Below, in pieces: positions 14,950 to 21,476 of a stretch of 39,014 nt of DNA (positions are counted from its first letter, which is position 1; every line of letters begins with the position of its first letter). A program made the translations under genes and the position numbers. The notes under the pieces were generated by a model that saw only the letters and a list, made by a program, of their open reading frames with translations, did not search any database and was not told where the DNA came from. Origin of the DNA: Robiginitomaculum sp. (GTDB lineage: Bacteria; Pseudomonadota; Alphaproteobacteria; Caulobacterales; Maricaulaceae); NCBI GenBank assembly GCA_002733495.1, contig NVVV01000067.1, positions 1 through 39,014 on the forward strand, given 5' to 3'.

Positions 14950-15027
14950 TTGAGGGACCAGCAGGCTAGCTAGCCACCCACACTACCTCCCTCACAAAAA
15001 CATCCCTCTGTTTTATGACTCCCTCAA
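14950..15027 (+). promoter_or_regulatory. Leader with mutually exclusive helices
   Basis: TTGAGGGA at 14950-14957 can pair with TCCCTCAA at 15020-15027 (8 bp) or, as TGAGGGA, with TCCCTCA at 14988-14994 (7 bp). A third TCCCTC lies at 15003-15008. Between them is the perfect palindrome GGCTAGCTAGCC. The leader ends just before the AAGG site of the gene at 15048. It looks like a switch in RNA structure; no known riboswitch class is recognised. Confidence 0.4.
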
Positions 15028-15047
15028 AAAGGTATTAAGGTGTAGTC

Positions 15048-15191
15048 ATGTCTACAAATCGCACCCAAACAAACGCTGAAGAAATGCTTAATCACTTGCT
15101 TATAAGTATAGTGCTAGCTAATGGCGGCACTATAAACAGCAACGACAGAAACTCATTATTACAAAGCTGGTTAACAGCAATAGGAGGATGA
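15048..15191 (+). CDS. Small protein before jelly-roll virion gene
   Basis: 47 residues (MSTNRTQTNAEEMLNHLL...), AAGG 7-8 nt upstream of ATG. Helical, with 'NAEEMLNHLLISIVLANGG' and ending AIGG, where the final codons contain the AGGAGG site of the next gene. The pair is likely co-translated. Similar small partners accompany virion fibres; the function is unknown. Confidence 0.6.
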   Translation: MSTNRTQTNAEEMLNHLLISIVLANGGTINSNDRNSLLQSWLTAIGG

Positions 15192-15192
15192 T

Positions 15193-15762
15193 ATGCCTAG
15201 TGTAAATAGATTGCTAGAAGAAATATTAACAGCCACAACTGGCGGATTCGACCCCACAACAGGGATAGCAATAGAGCGATTAATTGAGGGTATTAGCTTA
15301 TCAGCAGACCAGCAGCCAACAGGCTTAGGAATAGCAAACGCTATTGATGTAGAGTTTGGTGCAGCACAAGGCACTGGTGGTGACCCTGTTCAAATGGATG
15401 TAGACGGAATGCTAACCTTTAACACTGGCGGACTGTATAGAATAAAAGTTGTTTTTCAATTTGGGCGTACAGGCGGCAGTCAAACAGCAGAGGTTTTATT
15501 TAGGTTTCTTGTTAACGGTGTTCAGCTTGGGCGGTCTGTTGGTGTTAAATTAGGTAACGCTGACGATCTTCGATATATAGACATTGACAACTGGTTTAAC
15601 GTACCTCAAGGGGCAACGCTTAATACTCAGGTTATGAGAGATAATGCAGGGAATAATAGTGGCGGGTTGTTTCAAACTATACCGACTAATGAAGGCGCGG
15701 GAACTTGGGAAAATGTTCCGTGTGCTGTAATGCGAGTTGAAAGATTAATACCAGCACCATAA
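15193..15762 (+). CDS. Jelly-roll-like virion protein (head fibre or decoration candidate)
   Basis: 189 residues with a strong AGGAGG site. An N-terminal helix (residues 1-30) is followed by a beta-rich domain: 'LTFNTGGLYRIKVVFQFGR', 'AEVLFRFLVNGVQLG', 'IDIDNWFNVPQGATLNTQV', 'CAVMRVERL'. This alternation matches C1q/TNF-like jelly rolls found in phage fibre tips. It forms its own unit with promoter, leader and terminator between head and tail genes. Attachment to the capsid is inferred from location. Confidence 0.5.
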   Translation: MPSVNRLLEEILTATTGGFDPTTGIAIERLIEGISLSADQQPTGLGIANAIDVEFGAAQGTGGDPVQMDVDGMLTFNTGGLYRIKVVFQFGRTGGSQTAEVLFRFLVNGVQLGRSVGVKLGNADDLRYIDIDNWFNVPQGATLNTQVMRDNAGNNSGGLFQTIPTNEGAGTWENVPCAVMRVERLIPAP

Positions 15763-15782
15763 TAATAATTAGAACATAAGTT

Positions 15783-15817
15783 AAAGGGGTCATATTTATA
15801 TATGCCCCTTCTTTTTT
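15783..15817 (+). terminator. Rho-independent terminator
   Basis: AAGGGG near 15784 pairs with CCCCTT ending at 15810, extended by ATA/TAT pairs with one bulge, then CTTTTTT. It lies between convergent genes and may also slow leftward transcripts. Confidence 0.7.
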
Positions 15818-15823
15818 ACTCTC

Positions 15824-15955
15824 CTAAACCGTTGGCATTGTAATTATGCAAACCGCTATAACTATCAATGCACCTATGATTACTTTACCCCAGAATGCGT
15901 TACTACCTGCAAGATGATCGTCTAATGCTTTACGTGCCTTTTGTTCATCATTCAT
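15824..15955 (-). CDS. Small single-TM protein, paralog of 16429-16578
   Basis: 43 residues from the ATG at 15955 (MNDEQKARKALDDHL). Charged helix of about 20 residues, then one membrane segment (WGKVIIGALIVIAVCIITM). The same 'E-A-R-(R/K)-A-L-D-x-H-L-x-x-(S/G)-x-x-F-W-x-K-V' pattern occurs in the gene at 16429-16578. Last gene of the leftward operon. Topology suggests cytoplasmic N-terminus. Function unknown. Confidence 0.6.
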   Translation of the reverse strand: MNDEQKARKALDDHLAGSNAFWGKVIIGALIVIAVCIITMPTV

Positions 15956-16314
15956 AACCCGTGCCCCTGTTCGAATTGTGATAGGTCGATTAGCGCGACA
16001 CGATGAGCTGTCGGCCAATTATCAGTAGTATTAGCTTGAATCTTTGTGTTGTGGTATGACGGTGATACATCACGATAAACATTAACAAACCCGCTAAGCT
16101 TTTTAGGTGCCATGAATAGGTCTTTATCACTAACATCATCATTAGAGAAGTATGTACCCGCTCTTGTGAACTCACCAACCTCACCACCAATAAGAACCCT
16201 TAACGAGTACCCATCATCAAAATCACCGAAGTCAACAACCTTTCCTGCAACCTCACCTTTTTTATTTACAACCTTTTCACCCGCTAACGCTTTTTCTAAA
16301 TCAAATTTATCCAT
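15952..16314 (-). CDS. Conserved phage hypothetical protein
   Basis: 120 residues from the second of two adjacent ATG codons, 7 nt after GGAG. Features 'FDLEKALAGEKVV', 'KGEVAGKVVDFGDFDDGYS', 'GEVGEFTRAGTYF' and 'DKDLFMAPKKLSGFVNVY', a layout seen in many phage early proteins of unknown role with small beta-barrel character. It overlaps the downstream small membrane gene by 4 bp. Confidence 0.68.
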   Translation of the reverse strand: MDKFDLEKALAGEKVVNKKGEVAGKVVDFGDFDDGYSLRVLIGGEVGEFTRAGTYFSNDDVSDKDLFMAPKKLSGFVNVYRDVSPSYHNTKIQANTTDNWPTAHRVALIDLSQFEQGHGL

Positions 16315-16441
16315 CATTCTTCTCCTTATGCATCTCTCTGTAAATGTAATTCTTCAATGCTATGTGAGCATCTTTCTTTAGCATCTGCGTTAACATGTGG
16401 CATCGTGCTTTAGTTATCTTCAATGTGATTAGCTTATCCAT
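16307..16441 (-). CDS. Small basic helical protein
   Basis: 44 residues from the ATG at 16441 (MDKLITLKITKARCHML). Basic and helical; 'LKITKARCHMLTQMLKKDAHIAL' is split over one long helix. The frame extends further upstream to 16495 but without a ribosome site. It overlaps the next gene by several bases. Unknown function. Confidence 0.5.
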   Translation of the reverse strand: MDKLITLKITKARCHMLTQMLKKDAHIALKNYIYREMHKEKNDG

Positions 16442-16578
16442 GGAATATTCCCAATCAACAACGATAGAGATATAGCTACAATTGACACTATCCAAACTTT
16501 AAACCAGAATGAACCGTTGCTGTTAAGGTGGATGTCTAATGCTCTACGTGCTTCATGTTCATTGTTAGGGTTTGTCAT
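16429..16578 (-). CDS. Small single-TM protein, paralog of 15824-15955
   Basis: 49 residues from the ATG at 16578 (MTNPNNEHEARRALDIHL). Helix then membrane segment (WFKVWIVSIVAISLSLLIG). The shared pattern with 15824-15955 indicates duplication within the operon. Overlaps the stop of the HTH gene upstream (14 bp). Confidence 0.6.
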   Translation of the reverse strand: MTNPNNEHEARRALDIHLNSNGSFWFKVWIVSIVAISLSLLIGNIPWIS

Positions 16579-16750
16579 TGGTCTGCTCCTTTTTAACTTG
16601 CTTTGATACTTCACAATATACCGCGCCATCTATCACCACACAGTTACGTTTGAGCCATCTTCTAGCTTGTGACTCGCTAACGTGTTGTGAACGTGCAAAG
16701 GCGCTTGTATTGCCGCTGTGTTGCTCTGCTATATAATCATTTAGTTTCAT
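16565..16750 (-). CDS. Cro-like helix-turn-helix DNA-binding protein
   Basis: 61 residues: 'MKLNDYIAEQHSGNTSAFAR', 'HVSESQARRWLKRNCVVIDG', 'VYCEV'. The 'F-A-R-x-x-x-V-S-x-x-Q-A-x-R-W-L' segment is a clear HTH as in small phage Cro/regulator proteins, where residues 17-36 would form helices 2 and 3. Its ATG overlaps the stop of the 264-residue gene before it. It is a candidate regulator of the operon promoter near 17590, where paired TGTACGAA motifs lie. Confidence 0.7.
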   Translation of the reverse strand: MKLNDYIAEQHSGNTSAFARSQHVSESQARRWLKRNCVVIDGAVYCEVSKQVKKEQTNDKP

Positions 16751-17541
16751 TGCTTCACCTTTTTCATGTTTAAGGTTTTATCTCTCTGTTTGGTTATTCT
16801 TGCTAGTTCTTTTTTATATACCTCGTTAGCTTTGTCTATTTCTATCAACAAAAGGGCTTTTCTTTCGCTATTAGGAAGCTTTAAAAAACCTTTTATAGAA
16901 TCAAACTTTTCAACGGTCATGTATCCTTTTTCAGTATCGCTTTTGTATTTGCTAAGTAAAAAATCCTTTAATTTATCTTCACACGTAAAGAATTTGTATT
17001 CACTTTCGCCGCCCGACCCGTCAGAGTAAGAGCCAACCTTGTACATAAGTGTATTATCGTTTCTTGCATGCACGCTAATTAACTTAACCCCTTCGTCATA
17101 AGCGCTTCTTATCTCAATAAACTCATCAAAGGTCATTACCTTTTCCCATGCCCACGAGACAGAGCAAACCCATTTTATATTTCTAGCCATAACGTCAGCC
17201 AAAATGCCAACATCCATGCTTTCCAGCTCCTTAATTTGACGCAAGTTAGATGCTATTATCTTGGCATGTGAAGACCTCTTACTTTGCATAGTTCTTATCT
17301 CATGCTTTATAGCGTTCAGCTCGTCCGTTTTTCTGTCATACATAAGATCAACCTTTACGGCTTCTCGCTCTTTCCATGATTTTACTGGCTCGTCATGCAG
17401 ATTTTTAGTGGTAAACTTTTCACCGCTAGGGATTTGATCTCCGCTATCACTAACAAACACCTCTTGAACTATACTTTCAATGTTATTCAACTGACCAATG
17501 ACTACTACCTTGCGCCCATCTGATAAATACTTAGCTTCCAT
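16747..17541 (-). CDS. Hypothetical protein with central coiled coil
   Basis: 264 residues, AGGAGAG 5 nt before ATG. N-terminal beta-rich segment (YLSDGRKVVVIGQLN ... ESIVQEVFVSDSG), a coiled coil at about 60-115 (DRKTDELNAIKHEIRTMQSK), a mixed domain with 'WVCSVSWAWEKVMTFDEF', and a basic helical C-terminus (KELARITKQRDKTLNMKK). First gene of a leftward operon behind a near-consensus promoter, so likely early and strongly expressed. No family recognised. Confidence 0.65.
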   Translation of the reverse strand: MEAKYLSDGRKVVVIGQLNNIESIVQEVFVSDSGDQIPSGEKFTTKNLHDEPVKSWKEREAVKVDLMYDRKTDELNAIKHEIRTMQSKRSSHAKIIASNLRQIKELESMDVGILADVMARNIKWVCSVSWAWEKVMTFDEFIEIRSAYDEGVKLISVHARNDNTLMYKVGSYSDGSGGESEYKFFTCEDKLKDFLLSKYKSDTEKGYMTVEKFDSIKGFLKLPNSERKALLLIEIDKANEVYKKELARITKQRDKTLNMKKVKQ

Positions 17542-17573
17542 TTTTACTCTCCTGCTGCGTTGTTGTTGAAGTA

Positions 17574-17602
17574 ATAATACTAAACTGTACGAATACTGTC
17601 AA
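17574..17602 (-). promoter_or_regulatory. Strong leftward sigma-70 promoter
   Basis: On the minus strand: TTGACA (complement of 17597-17602), a 17-nt spacer, then TATTAT (complement of 17574-17579). This is consensus -35 with 5/6 -10 and ideal spacing. It drives the operon starting at 17541. Confidence 0.75.
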
Positions 17603-17617
17603 TCATTAATGTACGAA
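17586..17617. promoter_or_regulatory. Paired TGTACGAA motifs flanking the -35
   Basis: TGTACGAA at 17586-17593 (inside the promoter spacer) and at 17610-17617 (just upstream of the -35), 24 bp apart. Spacing and core resemble the TTGTACAA pair at 9413-9443, also before a leftward operon. A shared regulator is inferred. Confidence 0.5.
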
Positions 17618-17649
17618 AGAATGATTTATTTTTGTTTAGCAGTGAACGG

Positions 17650-17658
17650 TGATATAAT
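17650..17658 (+). promoter_or_regulatory. Extended -10 promoter for noncoding RNA
   Basis: TGATATAAT, that is TG, one base, then consensus TATAAT (17653-17658), with a weak TTTGTT -35 about 16 bp upstream. It points rightward into 500 bp without a gene, starting near 17665, where the first conserved-looking helix begins. Confidence 0.6.
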
Positions 17659-17663
17659 TAACT

Positions 17664-18133
17664 TGCAGCTTGGCGGCTGTTTGAAAAGTTAACTTGGTAT
17701 AGGGTATTTAGAATATATGTAATTTCGATGGGTTATTCTATCAAGTTACACCCTCCGCCAAACGGGGTTACATATTTTCTAAGTATCCTTTTTTGTATAT
17801 GAATCTAACCCAAACTGATTATGACCAGTTAACCAGATTCCGCTAGAGTCAGACTAGATATACGACCTTTCAAGCATCTTCATACTGCCGAATTTTCTCG
17901 GTTATCGTAAAAAACCTTAATCAAGCTAACGATTATAATTAGCAAATATCGAATAACTCAGTATATATAGACGTTTAGAAGCGCGGATAAACAACGTTTT
18001 GTCATGGTAATATGGTTTGGTCAGCCAATAAGGATATGAAATGGTAGTTGATACTTATATATACTGTTTAACTCTCAAGCTAGCTTAGTGCCTCATCCAT
18101 GACTAACGCTTCTAATGATACTTATTGCCTGCA
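17664..18133 (+). ncRNA. Putative long structured noncoding RNA
   Basis: No open frame of note exists here on either strand between the divergent genes at 17541 and 18192. Complementary segments seen: TGCAG (17664-17668) with CTGCA (18129-18133); TTGGCGG (17670-17676) with CCGCCAA (17755-17761); GTTTGAAA (17679-17686) with TTTCAAGC (17868-17875, one G-U); AACTTG (17691-17696) with CAAGTT (17742-17747); AGGGT (17701-17705) with ACCCT (17750-17754), crossing the previous one as a pseudoknot would; GGGTTACATAT (17765-17775) with ATATG and TAACCC (17797-17811, 4-nt bulge); GCTAA/TTAGC (17925-17943); TTAGAAGCG (17975-17983) with CGCTTCTAA (18107-18115); GTCATGG (18001-18007) with CCATGAC (18097-18103). 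An extended -10 promoter precedes it. No known RNA class was recognised; GOLLD and ROOL are large phage RNAs of this general kind. Structure is inferred from one sequence only. Confidence 0.5.
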
Positions 18134-18160
18134 TTTAACAAACTAAACTATTGTGTTAAA
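18134..18160 (+). other. Stem-loop between noncoding RNA and connector gene
   Basis: TTTAACA (18134-18140) and TGTTAAA (18154-18160) form a perfect 7-bp stem with a 13-nt loop. No U-run follows, so it may be an RNA 3' structure, a processing site or part of the leader of the gene at 18192. Confidence 0.4.
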
Positions 18161-18191
18161 CTTGAGCTATCAAATAATTAAGGTTACTCAA

Positions 18192-19016
18192 ATGCAAAAT
18201 TTAGTTATTGCAAATAAAGATAATTTAGTCGTCTATGTATTCGGCGGTATTGATTTAACGCTCGCAACTGACATACAAGTCCAATTCGGTGCTGAGTCAT
18301 ACTCGTTAATTAATGACCCGCTCATAGTAATAGTTTCATCTGCTACAGAGTTATCATTAAACCTTTCATCGACAGGGGAAGTGGGAAAGGTTTTCAGCAC
18401 TGTTACATATTTTGATGCTGGCAGTGTATTAGGCACTGACATTACATCAAGGGAGCTATCGAACAGTGAGCAAATAGTTGTAGCTATCGGTACGCAGTTA
18501 ATTATCGAAGATGGCTCAGTGGTTGCTAATGCTAATTCATGGGTAACTGATGCTGAATACAAAGCCTTTGCTAAACTAAAAGGTTACTCAGTACCAGCAA
18601 CACAGCCAGATAGAGAAGCTAACTTAGCTAATGCTTACGACTTTATCAATATGACGTATGAACAGCGCTTACAAGGCTTTAGAGTTGACCCCGCTATTCA
18701 AACAGGAGTGTTACCTCGTAATGGTATGGTGGCATACAATAAATCAATATCTAATGACGCTATCCCGAAAGACTTTAAAAACGCTCAAATGTTAGCGGCT
18801 TTCTCTATTAAAGATGGTGTTGATACTAACGCAGTTAAAACAGATGCAGACTTAGCAAGCTTTACGGTAGTAGGTGTTTACGCTGAAACTTATCAGGCCA
18901 ACTCTAACACACCAACACTTGCACAAATGCCAGCAGTATCAAGAACATTAACGCCTTACACTAACGCCGGTTTAGGTGGTGGTTTGAGTCGTGATAACAT
19001 GGGGTTTTTAGGTTAA
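18192..19016 (+). CDS. Head-tail adaptor with extra N-terminal domain
   Basis: 274 residues from the ATG at 18192 (AAGG 8 nt upstream); the GTG at 18153 lies in a stem-loop. Residues 1-110 are a beta-rich domain (NLVVYVFGGIDLTLATDIQV, ELSLNLSSTG). From about 115 the sequence 'EDGSVVANANSWVTDAEYKAFAKL' followed by 'REANLANAYDFINMTYEQRL' matches the DnaT-like/gp6-type connector family that forms the first ring under the portal. The usual protein has only this second part, so this one appears fused to an additional surface domain. First gene of the tail unit. Confidence 0.6.
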   Translation: MQNLVIANKDNLVVYVFGGIDLTLATDIQVQFGAESYSLINDPLIVIVSSATELSLNLSSTGEVGKVFSTVTYFDAGSVLGTDITSRELSNSEQIVVAIGTQLIIEDGSVVANANSWVTDAEYKAFAKLKGYSVPATQPDREANLANAYDFINMTYEQRLQGFRVDPAIQTGVLPRNGMVAYNKSISNDAIPKDFKNAQMLAAFSIKDGVDTNAVKTDADLASFTVVGVYAETYQANSNTPTLAQMPAVSRTLTPYTNAGLGGGLSRDNMGFLG

Positions 19017-19174
19017 TGGCTAAGCTAACGCTTGATATTAGAGTTACAGATACAAAACCTATTGCTGATTTATTAACAATGCTTGATGATGATAGCGATT
19101 GCATTGAAGAGCCGTTAAGAACTAAATTAATAGTATGGGCTGAATTAAACAATAAGGTTGACGACAATGGGTAG
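19016..19174 (+). CDS. Small hypothetical protein in connector region
   Basis: 52 residues (MAKLTLDIRVTDTKPIADLL...). ATG overlaps the preceding stop (TAATG) and the end overlaps the next gene by 8 bp. Pattern of a strand, then a helix with 'PIADLLTMLDDDSDCIEEPL', seen in small phage proteins beside neck genes. Function unknown. Confidence 0.6.
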   Translation: MAKLTLDIRVTDTKPIADLLTMLDDDSDCIEEPLRTKLIVWAELNNKVDDNG

Positions 19175-19544
19175 CGCTAATATACAAGCTAAAATTAAAA
19201 AGGGCTTAGCTAAGGCTATCGCTAAAACTGGCTCAGCATCTAGCGAGAAAGTATTCTTAATTAAGATGGTTAACACTGGCGGCAACGATCCAGTATTTAA
19301 CCCTCCTAACATTACAGAGTCATTAGTTGAATTAGTTAACGCTATATTCAAAGAGTACAATCAAAGCTTAATAGGCGGTAACATTGTTGCGGGTGATAGG
19401 CAATTGGTAACAGATAACACTGTCATTATAGAAGTTGGTGATACTATCGAGCAAGGCTCTACCAGATACACTGTAATCGATTTAGGGCAATCAGCACCTA
19501 CAAGTGATGTACTTGTTTACATGCCACAGGTAAGGGTTAAATAA
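19167..19544 (+). CDS. Head closure-like protein
   Basis: 125 residues from the ATG at 19167 (AAGG 9 nt upstream). The second half 'GDRQLVTDNTVIIEVGDTIE', then 'STRYTVIDLGQSAPTSDVLVYMPQVRV' has the strand order of SPP1 gp16/HK97-like head-closure proteins, which block the exit of DNA below the adaptor. Place in the order (adaptor, closure, gp10-like, tail terminator) supports this. Similarity is by pattern only. Confidence 0.55.
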   Translation: MGSANIQAKIKKGLAKAIAKTGSASSEKVFLIKMVNTGGNDPVFNPPNITESLVELVNAIFKEYNQSLIGGNIVAGDRQLVTDNTVIIEVGDTIEQGSTRYTVIDLGQSAPTSDVLVYMPQVRVK

Positions 19545-20002
19545 TGCCGCTTATAGGTCGCGTTAATTTAGATTTAGCTATAGACGATTTAGTCAATGTA
19601 ACTAATGATAATCTGCGAGGTGTTTATTTGGCTGGACTAAGTGCTATTGTTCAAGGTACGCCAGCCGATTCAGGCAGAGCAAGAAACAACTGGTTTTTAT
19701 CAGTGGGCGCACCATCAAATAAAATCACAACTAGTACTAGTGTCGGCGGTGGTGGTTCATTAAGCCAAGCGGCTAAAATGCCTAAAGATGTATTGAACAA
19801 TAAAATATTCTTTACTAATAATTTGCCTTACATCGGTGTACTTGAATACGGTGGCTTTCCTTCACCAGTTGAAAACGGCTCTTACATTAAACGCTCAAAA
19901 AGCTTTGAGATATTATCAATTAACGGGTTTAGTAAACAAGCCCCTGGTGGCTGGGTAAGAAAAACAGTCATTAAAATGCAAAATAAAATAAGGTCATTAT
20001 GA
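19544..20002 (+). CDS. HK97 gp10-like neck/tail completion protein
   Basis: 152 residues. Key family features: 'G-T-P-A-D-S-G-R-A-R-N-N-W' near residues 38-50, 'NNLPYIGVLEYGGFP' near 97-111, and 'SKQAPGGWVRKTV' near 130-142. Proteins of this family join the head to the tail. The start ATG overlaps the previous stop and the end overlaps the next start by 4 bp. Confidence 0.78.
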   Translation: MPLIGRVNLDLAIDDLVNVTNDNLRGVYLAGLSAIVQGTPADSGRARNNWFLSVGAPSNKITTSTSVGGGGSLSQAAKMPKDVLNNKIFFTNNLPYIGVLEYGGFPSPVENGSYIKRSKSFEILSINGFSKQAPGGWVRKTVIKMQNKIRSL

Positions 20003-20424
20003 GTTACTTTCAAACTAAAAGAGCCATGACTACTCACCTACTTAACAACTTGCCAACCGGCTTAACTAGTGATGATGTAGCTTTTGAAAACTATAAGTTT
20101 AATCCTGCTAATAAATCATTATGGCTTGCTGCTTACTTTATTCCTGCATCAACTGAAAGCATGGGAAAGACAGTGGGATCAGGTGATGAGCAGCGCGGTA
20201 TATTTCAGGTTAGTGTATTTGTGGCATTGAATAGCAATAAGTTTGATGAGGTTCAATTACAAGCAATAGATGAATTAATATCAGCGTTTAAATACAATAC
20301 CCAAATGGTGTATACTACACAGACGGTACAATCTTTAGAAAGCACCGTTAATACTGGTAGCGAGAGCGAAGCTTGGTATCAGCGCGACATATCAATTAAT
20401 TATTTAACATTCTCAACGAGGTAA
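19999..20424 (+). CDS. Tail terminator protein (DUF4128-like)
   Basis: 141 residues with 'YFIPASTESMGKTVGSGDEQRGIFQVSVF' broken by variable loops; the 'RGIFQVSV' strand and following 'FDEVQLQAIDELISAF' helix are typical of gpU/DUF4128 proteins that cap the tail tube. Overlaps the previous gene by 4 bp and precedes the tube gene by 4 bp. Confidence 0.68.
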   Translation: MSYFQTKRAMTTHLLNNLPTGLTSDDVAFENYKFNPANKSLWLAAYFIPASTESMGKTVGSGDEQRGIFQVSVFVALNSNKFDEVQLQAIDELISAFKYNTQMVYTTQTVQSLESTVNTGSESEAWYQRDISINYLTFSTR

Positions 20425-20428
20425 TATC

Positions 20429-20851
20429 ATGGCTAGTTCAGGCGAAATTAACGGCACAGCGTGTATAGTTCAAAACGGAACAGGTGAAATTGTAGGTCAG
20501 GGTTCATTAACTCACACCTACGGTGGCACACTAATTGAAACATCAAATAAATCAAACGGTGATTCTGTAACGTATTTAGAAGGTGAAAACGCAACCAAGC
20601 AACACGTATTTTCTGGCGACTTCATTTATAATGATGATACACAATTTAGATCGGTTCGTACGGATATACTAAACGGAGCATCTGACACTTACACCTTGAC
20701 CTATGTGTCAAGCGCTACGACAGACGAGTCATTTACTGGTACTTTCTTTCCTACTGGCTTAACTGATGCTCTTGGTATGGGGACCGCTGTTACTTCAACT
20801 ATTTCATTCAATTCATCTGGCCCTGTTACACACACGCCAGCGGTAACATAA
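20429..20851 (+). CDS. Major tail tube protein
   Basis: 140 residues: 'GEINGTACIVQNGTGEIVGQG', shown in part, with 'DFIYNDDTQFRSVRTDIL' and 'TFTGTFFPTGLTDALGMGTAVT' like segments. Beta-rich, no helix-rich stretch other than 'QFRSVRTDIL', as expected for a siphovirus tail tube subunit. Directly upstream of the tail assembly chaperone genes, the invariant place. Confidence 0.75.
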   Translation: MASSGEINGTACIVQNGTGEIVGQGSLTHTYGGTLIETSNKSNGDSVTYLEGENATKQHVFSGDFIYNDDTQFRSVRTDILNGASDTYTLTYVSSATTDESFTGTFFPTGLTDALGMGTAVTSTISFNSSGPVTHTPAVT

Positions 20852-21255
20852 TGGAATTTAAACTAGGGTATGAAGTTTATCCTTTCGGTATGTCGCTTGC
20901 TGTATGCAAGCGCTTTACTGATGCAACAGGTCTTGATCTCCATCCTGTACTAATGGATTACATTAATACATTTACGGAATTAAAAGACGCCTCTATATTG
21001 GATAGGCTAACTCAATTAAGTAAGCTATACCCTAGAGAGGTTGGTTGTCATTTATTTGCATCAATCACAGACACAGAAAGCCGAGTACCTCTTGAAGAGT
21101 TTCAGGATGCAACCTTTCGTGTCTCTTGGGTTCAATCAAGTCGCGATGACGATCTAAGCGAGCCTTGGCCTTTGGTTATTGTCGGCCTTGCTATGCAGGT
21201 TAATAAGTACATTAATGATAATTTACACGTAAAAAAAAAGGATACATCGGATTAA
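20851..21255 (+). CDS. Tail assembly chaperone G (zero-frame product)
   Basis: 134 residues beginning MEFKLGYEVYPFGMSLAVC. Helical, ending in a lysine run before DTSD. The gene lies between tail tube and tape measure genes and carries a slippery A9-G run near its end, the mark of the G/GT pair that coats the tape measure protein before tube assembly. Confidence 0.8.
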   Translation: MEFKLGYEVYPFGMSLAVCKRFTDATGLDLHPVLMDYINTFTELKDASILDRLTQLSKLYPREVGCHLFASITDTESRVPLEEFQDATFRVSWVQSSRDDDLSEPWPLVIVGLAMQVNKYINDNLHVKKKDTSD

Positions 21256-21476
21256 TTCCGAGCAAAGGTGAAACTTTTAAATTTGATTACTGGCATTGGT
21301 TTAAGCATGCAGTAAATGAATTAAAAATACAGCCGTCCGAAGCGTGGAAACTAGACTTTGTTGAACTGATGCACTTAACTGACCAGGAAACAAGTAGCAC
21401 TATAGACCTATCTATAAAGCTTAATTTTCAAAGAAAACTCAACGGGGCTTCTAACGAATGGCTACAGAAAAATTAA
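20851..21476 (+). CDS. Tail assembly chaperone GT (-1 frameshift fusion)
   Basis: After the heptamer A-AAA-AAG at 21234-21240 a -1 slip continues as 'GYIGLIPSKGETFKFDYWHW', then 'KIQPSEAWKLDFVELMHL' and 'QRKLNGASNEWLQKN', ending at TAA 21474-21476, inside the tape measure gene (ATG 21458). The fused product has 208 residues. The extension has no start codon of its own that would give this protein, yet codes a plausible helical T domain with the 'P-S-E-A-W-x-L-x-x-x-E' pattern of T proteins. A 5-bp hairpin follows at the right distance. Confidence 0.8.
21231..21261 (+). promoter_or_regulatory. Programmed -1 frameshift site
   Basis: Nine A then G at 21231-21240, zero frame AAA AAA AAG, contains the classical A-AAA-AAG heptamer. 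Six bases later TCGGA (21247-21251), loop TTAAT and TCCGA (21257-21261) form a small stimulatory hairpin. Confidence 0.78.

Noticed and set aside
17670..17761. tRNA-like segment with a 7-bp outer stem and TTCGA
   Set aside because: No T-arm or anticodon arm can be drawn next to the stem; the pairings are better explained by a larger structured RNA.
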